In this document: piece by piece, positions 1-8,275 of the stretch
Numbering within the stretch: position 1 is the first letter of the stretch
Layout: the number at the start of each line of letters is the position of its first letter
Origin: Clostridiaceae bacterium
GTDB taxonomy: Bacteria; Bacillota; Clostridia; DSM-8532
Direction: 5' to 3'
DNA: 32,402 nucleotides
Assembly (NCBI GenBank): GCA_012520615.1
Contig: JAAYNX010000203.1
Span: 1 to 32,402, forward strand
Notes under the pieces: generated by a model
Databases searched by the model: none
Told to the model about the DNA's origin: nothing
The model's input: the letters and a program-made list of their open reading frames with translations, nothing else
Program-made: the position numbers and the translations under genes

Positions 1-504
1 AAATTTTACAATGCACAGAATATAGTTGTGGATCCAGTAATGGTTTCCACAAGCGGTTCAAAACTTCTTAAGGATGATGCGGTGGAAGCCTTGAAAAGTT
101 GTTTATTTCACCAAGCAATTTTATTAACACCTAATATTCCGGAAGCTGGTGTCTTAACAGGCTTATCCATATTAAATGAAGAAGATATGATTCATGCGGC
201 AGAAAATATCAGTAATGAATTCGGCTGTGCCGTTCTCTTAAAAGGTGGTCATAATATAAATGATGCTAATGACTTATTGTATTGGAATCATAAGTATCGC
301 TGGTTTATAGGGGAGAGAATTGACAATAAAAATACTCATGGAACCGGATGTACGTTATCCAGCGCCATTGCTTCATTTCTTGCTAAAGGTATGGATTTGG
401 AAAAATCAATCCAATTGGCGAAGGAATATATATCAGGCGCATTGAGAGCAATGCTAGACTTAGGAAAAGGAAGCGGCCCGCTAAACCATATGTGGAATAT
501 ATGA
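1..504 (+). CDS. thiD: Hydroxymethylpyrimidine (phosphate) kinase, 5' truncated by window
   Basis: The reading frame is open from base 1, so the gene begins upstream of the window and 167 C-terminal residues are visible. A GTG at 28 is internal, because the family motif VVDPVMVSTSG spans it. The protein phosphorylates hydroxymethylpyrimidine and its monophosphate for thiamine synthesis in the cytoplasm. Visible ribokinase-fold signatures are DPVMV..SG followed by LL, LLTPNIPEA, LLKGGH and the anion-hole/catalytic motif GTGCTLSSAIAS; the ending GKGSGPLNH is typical of ThiD. Pyridoxal kinase (PdxK) is the main alternative, but the DPVMV and GKGxGP segments favour ThiD. No other thiamine gene is in the window. 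Confidence 0.9.
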   Translation, partial: KFYNAQNIVVDPVMVSTSGSKLLKDDAVEALKSCLFHQAILLTPNIPEAGVLTGLSILNEEDMIHAAENISNEFGCAVLLKGGHNINDANDLLYWNHKYRWFIGERIDNKNTHGTGCTLSSAIASFLAKGMDLEKSIQLAKEYISGALRAMLDLGKGSGPLNHMWNI

Positions 505-543
505 TTAACAATTACGTTATAATTCATTTTTAGGTGTAAAATA

Positions 544-552
544 TGCTATACT
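544..552 (+). promoter_or_regulatory. Candidate extended -10 promoter for the ABC exporter genes
   Basis: TGC-TATACT fits an extended -10 (TGnTATAAT), 35 bases before the GTG start at 587. The hexamer 17 bases upstream (TCATTT) is a poor -35, so this is a tentative call. Confidence 0.4.
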
Positions 553-586
553 TATTTCGTCTATTTGGTTTATTTCGGAGGAACTT

Positions 587-2308
587 GTGACAAAACTGCT
601 AATTTACTTCAAAGGTTATATTAAAGAAAGTATATTCGGTCCTCTTTATAAATTGCTGGAAGCTACTCTTGAGCTTTTTGTGCCTCTTGTAATTGCGGCA
701 ATTATCGATAAAGGTATTTCAAACGGTGATATTAGCTATATTATTCGTATGAGCTTGATATTAGTCGGCCTTGGCATTGTAGGTCTTGTTTTTTCCATTA
801 CTGCCCAATACTATGCGGCTAAAGCGGCGGTAGGGTTTATAAAGAAATTAAAGCAAAAATTATTCTCTCATATTCAAAGCTTTTCTTTTTCCGAGCTTGA
901 TACAATCGGCACCCCTACTATGATAACCAGAATGACAAGTGACATGAATCAATTGCAAACCGGAGTAAACCTTACATTGAGACTTTTGCTGCGCTCACCC
1001 TTTATTGTGCTGGGGGCAATGGTAATGGCGTTTACCATTGATGCAAAAGCAGGTTTAATATTTTTAGCAGCAATTCCGGTTCTTTCTGTAGTTGTCTTTG
1101 GAATTATGATTTGGTGCATTCCTCTTTACAAGAAGGTTCAAGAAAGGCTGGACAAAGTTCTGGGCGTAACAAGGGAAAATCTTACCGGAGTCCGTGTTAT
1201 ACGGGCTTTTAATAAGGAAGATGATGAAATTAAAGACTTTGAAGATAAAAATGACGAACTTACAAATATGCAGAATCTTGTAGGTAGAATATCATCTTTA
1301 ATGAATCCTATTACTTATGTCATTATAAACCTTGCAATAATCACGCTTATATATACCGGTGCAATTCGTGTTGAAGCAGGTATTATTACACAGGGTGCAG
1401 TTGTTGCGTTATATAATTACATGACTCAAATTCTTGTTGAGCTAATTAAACTTGCAAATCTAATAATTAATATTACTAAGTCTGTAGCTTGCGGTAATCG
1501 CATACAAGCTATACTTGAGATTAAGCCGGATTTTAAACATACAGATAAAGCACCTGTTCAGCTTAAAACAGATATTATGGTTGAATTTAAAGACGTATAT
1601 CTCCGATACAAAAATGCCGGGGATGATTCTCTTACGAACATCAGTTTTAAAGCAAGAAAAGGCGAAACTATCGGCATCATAGGTGGCACAGGATCAGGGA
1701 AATCATCTCTCGTTAATATGATAACACGCTTCTATGATGCAACAAAGGGTGAAGTTCTTTTAGAAGGCATTAATGTCAAGGATTACCCCGTAGAACAACT
1801 GCGTAATAAAATCGGCATAGTTCCTCAAAAAGCTGTGTTATTTAAGGGCACAGTGAGAGAAAATATTCGTTGGGGAAAAAATGACGCTTCTGATGAAGAG
1901 ATTAATGAAGCGCTTGTTCTTGCACAGGTAAAAGAAACGGTTGATTCTAAAGGAGGACTGGACTTTGAAATCGAGCCGGGAGGCAGAAATCTTTCAGGGG
2001 GCCAAAAACAAAGGCTTACCATAGCCAGAGCATTAGTAAAAAAACCAGAAATACTGATTTTAGATGACAGTGCATCTGCACTTGACTATGCGACTGATGC
2101 TGCCTTGCGTAAATCTATCAGGGAGATGCACCATGCGTGTACAGTTTTTATAGTATCTCAAAGAACTTCTTCAATTCAGCACTCAGATAAAATCATTGTG
2201 CTTGATGACGGTGCAATAGCAGGTATTGGCAAACATCAGGAACTTTTAGAATCCTGCTTGGTATATCGTGAAATATATAATTCTCAATTCAAGAAAGAGG
2301 GTGGATAG
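587..2308 (+). CDS. ABC exporter half-transporter, subunit with degenerate catalytic residues
   Basis: A 573-residue protein with an N-terminal six-helix exporter domain (about residues 1-310) and a C-terminal ATPase. Walker A is GGTGSGK at 366-372 and the signature LSGGQ at 469-473 is canonical. The catalytic glutamate after Walker B is Asp494 (LILDDS), and the H-loop histidine is replaced by Gln525 (VSQRTS). This is the pattern of the TM287/BmrC-type partner in heterodimeric exporters, where one ATP site is inactive. The start is GTG at 587, supported by the GGAGG about 6-10 bases upstream. The partner gene begins two bases after this stop. Substrate is unknown; drugs, lipids or peptides are all possible. 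Confidence 0.9.
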   Translation: MTKLLIYFKGYIKESIFGPLYKLLEATLELFVPLVIAAIIDKGISNGDISYIIRMSLILVGLGIVGLVFSITAQYYAAKAAVGFIKKLKQKLFSHIQSFSFSELDTIGTPTMITRMTSDMNQLQTGVNLTLRLLLRSPFIVLGAMVMAFTIDAKAGLIFLAAIPVLSVVVFGIMIWCIPLYKKVQERLDKVLGVTRENLTGVRVIRAFNKEDDEIKDFEDKNDELTNMQNLVGRISSLMNPITYVIINLAIITLIYTGAIRVEAGIITQGAVVALYNYMTQILVELIKLANLIINITKSVACGNRIQAILEIKPDFKHTDKAPVQLKTDIMVEFKDVYLRYKNAGDDSLTNISFKARKGETIGIIGGTGSGKSSLVNMITRFYDATKGEVLLEGINVKDYPVEQLRNKIGIVPQKAVLFKGTVRENIRWGKNDASDEEINEALVLAQVKETVDSKGGLDFEIEPGGRNLSGGQKQRLTIARALVKKPEILILDDSASALDYATDAALRKSIREMHHACTVFIVSQRTSSIQHSDKIIVLDDGAIAGIGKHQELLESCLVYREIYNSQFKKEGG

Positions 2309-2309
2309 C

Positions 2310-4043
2310 ATGAATAACGGAACATTAAAAAAAGTTTTTAGATATATTAAGCGCTATCGTATTTTGCTATTACTCTCCATCATTCTTGCCGCTGTTACTG
2401 TTTCGCTAACCTTATATATTCCTATTCTTGTCGGTAGAGCCATAGATTACATTGTTGGCAAAGGGAATGTTAATTTTGATATTGTTTTAAAGTTGTTGCT
2501 TATAATCGGAATAATTGCATCAATTACAGCTTTTCTGGAATGGTTAATGAATGTTATAAATAACAGAATCGCATATCATGTTATTCGGGATGTTCGCGAT
2601 GAGGCATTTAAAAAAATACAGATACTGCCTTTAAAGTATTTAGATAAAAAGCCTCCTGGCGAAATAGTAAGCCGTGTAATTGCAGATGCGGATCAGTTCG
2701 CCGAAGGCTTACTTATGGGATTTACCCGGCTGTTCACAGGGGTTGTTACTATTTTAGGAACTTTCTTATTTATGCTTTCGATTAACTGGATGATAACTGC
2801 TGTTGTAGTTTTATTAACCCCGCTTTCTTTGCTTGTTGCCCGCTTTATTGCAAATCGTACCTATAACATGTTTAAACTTCAATCGGAAATAAGGGCAAAG
2901 CAAACATCTTTTATTGATGAAATGATAAGCAATCAAAAGGTTGTACAGGCATTCAACAATGAGGATAAGGTGCAAGAAAAATTTGATAAGATAAATGAAG
3001 ACTTGGAAAAGAGCTCATTGCGAGCAATTTTTTATTCATCAATTACTAATCCGGGTACAAGATTTATAAACAGTGTAATTTACGCAGGTGTTGGCTTAAC
3101 CGGAGCATTAGCTGCCGTTAGCGGAGGAATTACGGTAGGGGGGCTGACCAGTTTTCTAAGTTATGCAAATCAGTATACAAAGCCCTTTAATGAGATTTCA
3201 GGTGTTATTACCGAGCTACAGAATGCTCTTGCTTGCGCAGCAAGAATTTTCGAGCTTATCGAGGAGGAACCCCAGATTCCCGATTCTGACAATGCAATTA
3301 TACTTAATAAAGTAAGTGGCAAGATTGAACTAGAAAATGTGGAATTTTCATATACAAACCGTAGTAAACTTATACAGAACCTTAATCTTCATGTAAAACA
3401 AGGTCAAAGAGTTGCCATTGTTGGACCCACCGGAAGCGGTAAAACAACTGTTATCAATTTACTTATGCGTTTTTATGATGTAAACAATGGCAGCATTAAA
3501 ATGGAAAACCATGATATACGCAACATAACAAGAAAGAGCCTAAGAAAAAACTATGGAATGGTTCTGCAAGAAACCTGGCTAAAAACCGGATCGATACGTG
3601 AGAATATTGCTATGGGAAACCCTCAAGCAACCGAAAAAGAAATAATTGAGGCTGCGAAATTTGCCCATGCCCACAGCTTTATCAAGCGTCTGCCAAATGC
3701 CTATAATACAGTAATTGGTGAGGATGGAGGAAGCCTGTCCCAAGGTGAGAAACAGCTTTTATGTATTGCACGGGTGATGATAAGTCTTCCACCAGTTTTA
3801 ATTTTAGATGAAGCTACATCATCCATCGATACCCGTACCGAGCTTAAAATACAAGAGGCTTTTGCGAAAATGATGAAGGGGAGAACCAGCTTTATAGTTG
3901 CACACAGACTTTCAACCATTAGAGAGGCAGATATAATACTTGTTATGAAGGATGGTTCCATTATTGAACAGGGAAAACATGATGAACTTCTTGCAAGGAA
4001 CGGTTTCTATGCAAGCCTATATAATAGCCAATTTGCCATATAG
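2310..4043 (+). CDS. ABC exporter half-transporter, subunit with the active Walker B
   Basis: A 577-residue ABC exporter half-transporter. The ATG at 2310 is preferred over an in-frame ATG at 2268 because it has a GAGGGTGG ribosome binding site and follows the stop of the first subunit. Walker A is GPTGSGK at 372-378, Walker B ends with catalytic Glu501 (LILDEATSS) and the H-loop is His532 (VAHRLST). The signature is degenerate, LSQGE at 476-480, instead of LSGGQ. The degenerate signature faces the defective Walker B site of subunit 1, while this subunit's intact Walker B faces the partner's intact LSGGQ. That leaves one consensus and one degenerate ATP site, as known for TM287/288 and BmrCD. 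Membrane located. Confidence 0.92.
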   Translation: MNNGTLKKVFRYIKRYRILLLLSIILAAVTVSLTLYIPILVGRAIDYIVGKGNVNFDIVLKLLLIIGIIASITAFLEWLMNVINNRIAYHVIRDVRDEAFKKIQILPLKYLDKKPPGEIVSRVIADADQFAEGLLMGFTRLFTGVVTILGTFLFMLSINWMITAVVVLLTPLSLLVARFIANRTYNMFKLQSEIRAKQTSFIDEMISNQKVVQAFNNEDKVQEKFDKINEDLEKSSLRAIFYSSITNPGTRFINSVIYAGVGLTGALAAVSGGITVGGLTSFLSYANQYTKPFNEISGVITELQNALACAARIFELIEEEPQIPDSDNAIILNKVSGKIELENVEFSYTNRSKLIQNLNLHVKQGQRVAIVGPTGSGKTTVINLLMRFYDVNNGSIKMENHDIRNITRKSLRKNYGMVLQETWLKTGSIRENIAMGNPQATEKEIIEAAKFAHAHSFIKRLPNAYNTVIGEDGGSLSQGEKQLLCIARVMISLPPVLILDEATSSIDTRTELKIQEAFAKMMKGRTSFIVAHRLSTIREADIILVMKDGSIIEQGKHDELLARNGFYASLYNSQFAI

Positions 4044-4084
4044 ATATTATTGGTACAGAAAAACTACCAATGTAGGGAGGAAAT

Positions 4085-5074
4085 ATGCTGACAGTATTCA
4101 AAAAACGTCCATCAATAATAATTAAGGCTCAGGAAGCAAAATTCAAACCTCATTTTTTAATTCAAATTTTAATTTTTTTAGGTGTGTTTCTTGCTATACA
4201 GGTAGCAATGCTTATTCCCTTATTTATATATGGCTTAATTTATATTCTAAAGATAGATGGCAGTGAAATGCTACAAACGGAAGACCCAGACGCATTAGCA
4301 GAATTTTTGTTTAGATTTCGAAACGAACTGATTCTACCAGCGCTTATATGTACTGCCTTAACGACTATATTAACAATAATATATTGCAGGGCTATTGAAA
4401 AACGCAGTCTATACTCCATGGGATTTGTAAGGAAAAAGGCTGTTAAAGATTATCTTGCCGGTGCGGGAATCGGAATTATCATGTTTGGTGTTGCCGTATT
4501 AATAGCCTTTTTATCTGGAACCCTTTCATATAACGGTTTTGTTCTGGGAAACGGTATTAATCTTCTACTAGCATTTTTAGTCGGCTTTATTATTCAAGGA
4601 ATGAGCGAAGAGGTGCTTTTAAGAGGATATTTTATGGTTTCTGTGGCGAGTAAATACTCAATTCTTCTGGCTGTAATATCTAACTCTTTAATCTTTGCTC
4701 TACTTCATATTTTCAATAACGGAATTGCTTTACTTCCTTTAATAAACTTAGTTTTGTTTGGAATATTCGCATCAATATACACATTGAAAATGGATAGCAT
4801 TTGGGGAATAAGCGCAATCCATACAACCTGGAATTTCGCACAAGGAAATATTTTTGGTATAAAAGTAAGCGGGATTAATGCACAGGTATCATTGTTTTCA
4901 TTTAAGTCAAGTGAGGCGGGGAAGATAATAAACGGTGGTTCTTTTGGGCTTGAAGGCGGCCTTGCGGTTACCACAGTTTTAATATTGAGTATTATAATTA
5001 TATTGAGCATAGAAGGCAGAAACCTTAGTAATGATATAAACGAGACTCATGATCTTGTAAATTACGAAGTATAG
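4085..5074 (+). CDS. CPBP-family intramembrane metalloprotease
   Basis: A 329-residue polytopic membrane protein with several hydrophobic segments. The three motifs of the CPBP (CAAX protease and bacteriocin-processing, Rce1-like) family are present: Glu175-Glu176 with Arg180 (SEEVLLRG), His208 in FALLHIF, and His246 with Asn250 in HTTWNF. These are expected to bind the catalytic metal. The start ATG has a GGGAGG site just upstream. It lies 41 bases after the exporter genes on the same strand, so co-transcription is likely. CPBP proteins beside ABC exporters often process or give immunity to exported peptides, but no precursor peptide gene was found here, so the role is open. Confidence 0.85.
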   Translation: MLTVFKKRPSIIIKAQEAKFKPHFLIQILIFLGVFLAIQVAMLIPLFIYGLIYILKIDGSEMLQTEDPDALAEFLFRFRNELILPALICTALTTILTIIYCRAIEKRSLYSMGFVRKKAVKDYLAGAGIGIIMFGVAVLIAFLSGTLSYNGFVLGNGINLLLAFLVGFIIQGMSEEVLLRGYFMVSVASKYSILLAVISNSLIFALLHIFNNGIALLPLINLVLFGIFASIYTLKMDSIWGISAIHTTWNFAQGNIFGIKVSGINAQVSLFSFKSSEAGKIINGGSFGLEGGLAVTTVLILSIIIILSIEGRNLSNDINETHDLVNYEV

Positions 5075-5087
5075 TTGTTTTTTACTA

Positions 5088-5116
5088 TTGATTTTTTTAT
5101 ACTATTGTTATATCAT
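5088..5116 (+). promoter_or_regulatory. Sigma-A-type promoter of the lacI-type regulator operon
   Basis: TTGATT at 5088-5093, a 17-base spacer, then TATCAT at 5111-5116. Transcription would start near 5123, inside the first palindromic operator (5122-5137). This placement is what steric repression by the regulator would require. Confidence 0.6.
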
Positions 5117-5121
5117 ATAGA

Positions 5122-5137
5122 ATGTAATGGATTACAT
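5122..5137. promoter_or_regulatory. Operator O1, LacI/cre-like palindrome
   Basis: ATGTAAT-GG-ATTACAT, 7-bp perfect arms around a GG centre. It lies directly after the -10 of the promoter and so covers the predicted transcription start. It shares both arms with the second palindrome at 5189-5204. LacI-family proteins bind such odd/even palindromes, commonly with a central CG. Confidence 0.7.
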
Positions 5138-5188
5138 AAAATTTATAACAGCATAATTAAACAAAAACAAATATTTTTTTACTTATTA

Positions 5189-5204
5189 ATGTAATCGATT
5201 ACAT
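5189..5204. promoter_or_regulatory. Operator O2, perfect LacI/cre-like palindrome
   Basis: ATGTAATCGATTACAT is a perfect 16-bp palindrome with a central CG, ending one base before the GGAGG ribosome binding site of the regulator. The centre-to-centre distance to O1 is 67 bases. It also resembles a CcpA cre site, so either autoregulation by the downstream LacI-type protein or catabolite control (or both) is possible. Confidence 0.75.
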
Positions 5205-5214
5205 TGGAGGAAAT

Positions 5215-6207
5215 ATGAGTACTATTCAAGATGTTGCAAAATTAGCGGGTGTTTCTGTGGCAACAGTGTCACGTGTTTTAAACAATAGTAATCTCGTCAG
5301 CCAAGATACAAAAAAATTAGTAGAAGAAGCCATAAAAAAACTCGATTATCAGCCTAATTTATTAGGTCGTAATTTACGACGCTCGGAAACTAAAATGATA
5401 CTTGTTCTTTTGCCCAATATTTCAAATCCTTTTTACAGTAAAGTAGTTAAAGGAATCGAGAAAGTAGCCCATAATAATGGTTATAATGTTATGCTATGCA
5501 ATACTGATTCTGATGCAAAAAGAGAACGAATGTATCTGGATCTTCTAAAAAATCATTTAACAGATGGTGTTATTTTTATGGCTCCCAAAATTGAAAAAGC
5601 GGAGCTTGCCGAGATAGGAAAGAACTATCCTGTTGTCCAATGCTGTGAATATAAAGAAGGTACTGGAGTTCCGTATGTTTCCATAGATAATTTTTCTGCA
5701 TCATATATGGCTGTGAAACACCTTATAGATATTGGGCACCGTAGAATTGCATTTTTAGGATGTGAAAGTAAGTTTAATTCGGCTATGCAAAGAAAAAATG
5801 GCTATATTAAAGCACTGGAAGATCATGAAATAAATTTCGATGATTCGATTGTTTTATACGGAGATTATACCTTTAATAGCGGTTTTAGTGTAGGACATAA
5901 ACTAATGGCTCTTAAAAATCGTCCAACGGCACTATTTGCCATTTCTGATTTTATGGCAATTGGCGTTATAAAGGCAATAAAAGAAAAGGGTTTAAAAATA
6001 CCTGATGACTTTGCGGTTATGGGATTTGATAATATCAGCTTTACCTCAATGTATGATCCCATGGTAAGTACCATTTCCCAACCAAGATATGATATGGGAA
6101 GAGCGGCCATGGAATTAATACTGAAGCAACTGCAAGGCGTGCAATGCAACTATGAGGAATTACTTTTAGAACACGAATTAATAATCCGTGAATCAACGGT
6201 AAAATAG
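5215..6207 (+). CDS. LacI-family transcriptional regulator
   Basis: A 330-residue protein with an N-terminal helix-turn-helix and hinge at about residues 2-60 (TIQDVAKLAGVSVATVSRVL, then LDYQPNLLGRNLR) and a periplasmic-binding-protein-like effector domain. Length is typical of the family. The start ATG follows GGAGGAAAT. Two near-identical palindromes at 5122-5137 and 5189-5204 straddle its leader, so autoregulation is inferred. The dehydrogenase gene begins 10 bases after the stop, with GGGAGG between, so the regulator is the first gene of the operon it probably controls. The effector is expected to be a sugar, but cannot be named from sequence. Confidence 0.93.
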   Translation: MSTIQDVAKLAGVSVATVSRVLNNSNLVSQDTKKLVEEAIKKLDYQPNLLGRNLRRSETKMILVLLPNISNPFYSKVVKGIEKVAHNNGYNVMLCNTDSDAKRERMYLDLLKNHLTDGVIFMAPKIEKAELAEIGKNYPVVQCCEYKEGTGVPYVSIDNFSASYMAVKHLIDIGHRRIAFLGCESKFNSAMQRKNGYIKALEDHEINFDDSIVLYGDYTFNSGFSVGHKLMALKNRPTALFAISDFMAIGVIKAIKEKGLKIPDDFAVMGFDNISFTSMYDPMVSTISQPRYDMGRAAMELILKQLQGVQCNYEELLLEHELIIRESTVK

Positions 6208-6217
6208 GGAGGTTTAT

Positions 6218-7303
6218 ATGGAGAAAAAATTAAAAGTAGCTATCATCGGGTGCGGGGGAATTGCTTTAGGCAAACATATGCCCGGTCTCGCCAAACTTAA
6301 ATCAGTTGAAATGATAGCTTTTTGTGATCAAAGTGAAGAAAACGCCATTAAAGCTATGAAAAAATTTGGTACAGCGGATGCTAAGGTTTACTCAACTTAT
6401 AAGGAACTATTAGACAACCCGGAAATTGATGTGGTTCATATCTGTACTCCAAATAAGACACACGCTGATATAGCTGTATATGCAATGGAAGCCGGGAAGC
6501 ATGTTATGTGCGAAAAACCTATGGCAAAAAACTCCAAAGAGGCAAAAAGAATGCTCGAAGCCAGCAAAAGAACCGGTAAAAAGCTTACGATTGGTTATCA
6601 AAACCGTTTCAGGAATGACTCAATTTACCTTAAAAAGGCATGCCAAAGAGGAGATTTAGGAGAAATATATTTTGCTAAAGCACATGCTATAAGGCGTAGA
6701 GCGGTACCTACCTGGGGTGTGTTTTTAAATGAAGATGAGCAAGGAGGAGGTCCGCTGATTGACATCGGAACCCATGCCCTTGATCTTACACTTTGGATGA
6801 TGAACAATTACAAACCAAAATATGTTGTGGGGAATACATACCATAAACTTGGCAAACGGCCTAATGAGGCAAATGCCTGGGGTTCATGGGACCCTGAAAA
6901 ATATAAAGTAGAAGATTCAGCTTTTGGTTTCATAACCATGGAAGATGGCGCTACCATTTTTTTAGAATCAAGCTGGGCGCTGAACACCTTAGATGAAGGT
7001 GAAGCAATTACAACTCTTTGCGGCACTGAGGGCGGGGCTGATATGAAGGATGGTCTAAGGCTTAACGGTGTTGAGTTTTCAAGAATGTATACAAAAAAAC
7101 CTGTTTTAGAAGCAGGGGGTGTGGCCTTTTACGATGGTGAGGATGAATCGGCTGCAGACAGAGAAATCAGGTCTTGGATTGAATGTATTTTAAATGATAC
7201 CGAGCCTATTGTAAAACCCGAAGAAGCTTTAGTAGTAACAGAAATTTTGGAAGCTATCTATGAATCGTCCCGTACAGGCAAGCCTGTTTATTTTAATAAT
7301 TAA
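6218..7303 (+). CDS. Gfo/Idh/MocA-family NAD(P)-dependent sugar oxidoreductase
   Basis: A 361-residue protein with an N-terminal Rossmann fold (VAIIGCGGIALGKHMPGL near residues 7-24) and the family motif CEKPMAKN near residue 95, whose Lys is the usual catalytic residue. The GGGPLIDIGTHALD segment around residues 172-186 supplies the usual Asp/His pair. The enzyme likely oxidises or reduces a hydroxyl of a sugar, sugar acid or cyclitol with a nicotinamide cofactor in the cytoplasm. It sits between the LacI regulator and a TIM-barrel isomerase, suggesting oxidation followed by isomerisation, epimerisation or cleavage. Inositol or 3-keto-sugar chemistry are possibilities, but the substrate is not decided by the sequence. 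Confidence 0.9.
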   Translation: MEKKLKVAIIGCGGIALGKHMPGLAKLKSVEMIAFCDQSEENAIKAMKKFGTADAKVYSTYKELLDNPEIDVVHICTPNKTHADIAVYAMEAGKHVMCEKPMAKNSKEAKRMLEASKRTGKKLTIGYQNRFRNDSIYLKKACQRGDLGEIYFAKAHAIRRRAVPTWGVFLNEDEQGGGPLIDIGTHALDLTLWMMNNYKPKYVVGNTYHKLGKRPNEANAWGSWDPEKYKVEDSAFGFITMEDGATIFLESSWALNTLDEGEAITTLCGTEGGADMKDGLRLNGVEFSRMYTKKPVLEAGGVAFYDGEDESAADREIRSWIECILNDTEPIVKPEEALVVTEILEAIYESSRTGKPVYFNN

Positions 7304-7334
7304 ATTTAAATAATAAAATTAAAGGGGAAAATTT

Positions 7335-8255
7335 ATGGAACTTGGATTCTTAACTGTATGTCTTGGAAATATGCCGCTAAAAGAAAAAGCAAAATGGGCT
7401 GGTGAAAACGGGTTTAAGGAATTAGAGGTGGCATGTTGGCCAAAAAGCAATACCCGTGACTATTCCTCCTGTGATCTCGATGTAGAAAATTTCACAGAGC
7501 AAGATGCGAAAATAATAAATGAGTATTTAAAAGAATATGGACTTACCATATCTTCTCTGGCTTACTATGATAATAATCTTCACAAAGACCTAGCCAAGCG
7601 CACTTTAATTAATAATCATGTTAAGAAATGTATTGATGCTGCAAATATGCTCGGAGTTCAGGCAGTAGGCACTTTTACAGGCAGAAACATTGATAAGAGT
7701 ATTAAGGATAATTTTGACGAGTTCGAAGTAGTATTTAAAGACCTTATTTCATATGCAGAGAATAAAGGCGTTCGTCTGATGATAGAAAACTGCCCAATGG
7801 AAGGATGGCAAGCGGCTGGACAACCTGGGAACATCTCTTTTACTCCCGAATTATGGGAAGAAATGTTTAGAAGGATTCCAAGCAAAAATTTTGGTCTTAA
7901 TTTTGACCCATCCCATTTATTGTTTCAACTTATAGACTATATACCACTGATAGAGAAATTTAAGGATAGAATATTTCATGTTCATGCTAAAGATTCAGAG
8001 GTTTATCAAGATAAACTTAAATACTACGGTGTTTTTAATTGCCAGCTAGGCGGTCATAACGAGGGCTATTGGAGATTCCGTATGCCGGGATTAGGCCAGG
8101 TTGACTGGGAAAAATTCTTAAAGGCGCTAGATGATATAGGGTACAACGGAGTTGTTAGTATCGAACATGAAGACCCTTTATACGAAGGAAGCGAAGAAAA
8201 AGTAAAAGAAGGTTTGATTATCGCCAGAAAGCATTTAGAACAATATATGAAGTAA
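7335..8255 (+). CDS. Sugar phosphate isomerase/epimerase-like TIM-barrel protein
   Basis: A 306-residue protein of the xylose isomerase-like / AP endonuclease 2 superfamily. The likely metal ligands are Glu151 (MIENCP), Asp191 (NFDPSH), His217 (HVHAKD) and Glu277 (SIEHED), in the order expected for this barrel. It is the last gene of the LacI-led transcript, 31 bases after the dehydrogenase, with AAAGGGG upstream of the ATG. Pairing with a Gfo/Idh/MocA enzyme is common in cyclitol, rare-sugar and 3-keto-glycoside pathways. It may isomerise, epimerise or perform a metal-assisted elimination on the dehydrogenase product. No kinase, transporter or glycosidase accompanies the pair. Confidence 0.87.
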   Translation: MELGFLTVCLGNMPLKEKAKWAGENGFKELEVACWPKSNTRDYSSCDLDVENFTEQDAKIINEYLKEYGLTISSLAYYDNNLHKDLAKRTLINNHVKKCIDAANMLGVQAVGTFTGRNIDKSIKDNFDEFEVVFKDLISYAENKGVRLMIENCPMEGWQAAGQPGNISFTPELWEEMFRRIPSKNFGLNFDPSHLLFQLIDYIPLIEKFKDRIFHVHAKDSEVYQDKLKYYGVFNCQLGGHNEGYWRFRMPGLGQVDWEKFLKALDDIGYNGVVSIEHEDPLYEGSEEKVKEGLIIARKHLEQYMK

Positions 8256-8275
8256 AGACTCACATGTAAAATATA

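Noticed and set aside
2268-2309. Earlier start of the second ABC subunit at ATG 2268
   Set aside because: It would overlap the first subunit by 41 bases and lacks a ribosome binding site; ATG 2310 follows GAGGGTGG.
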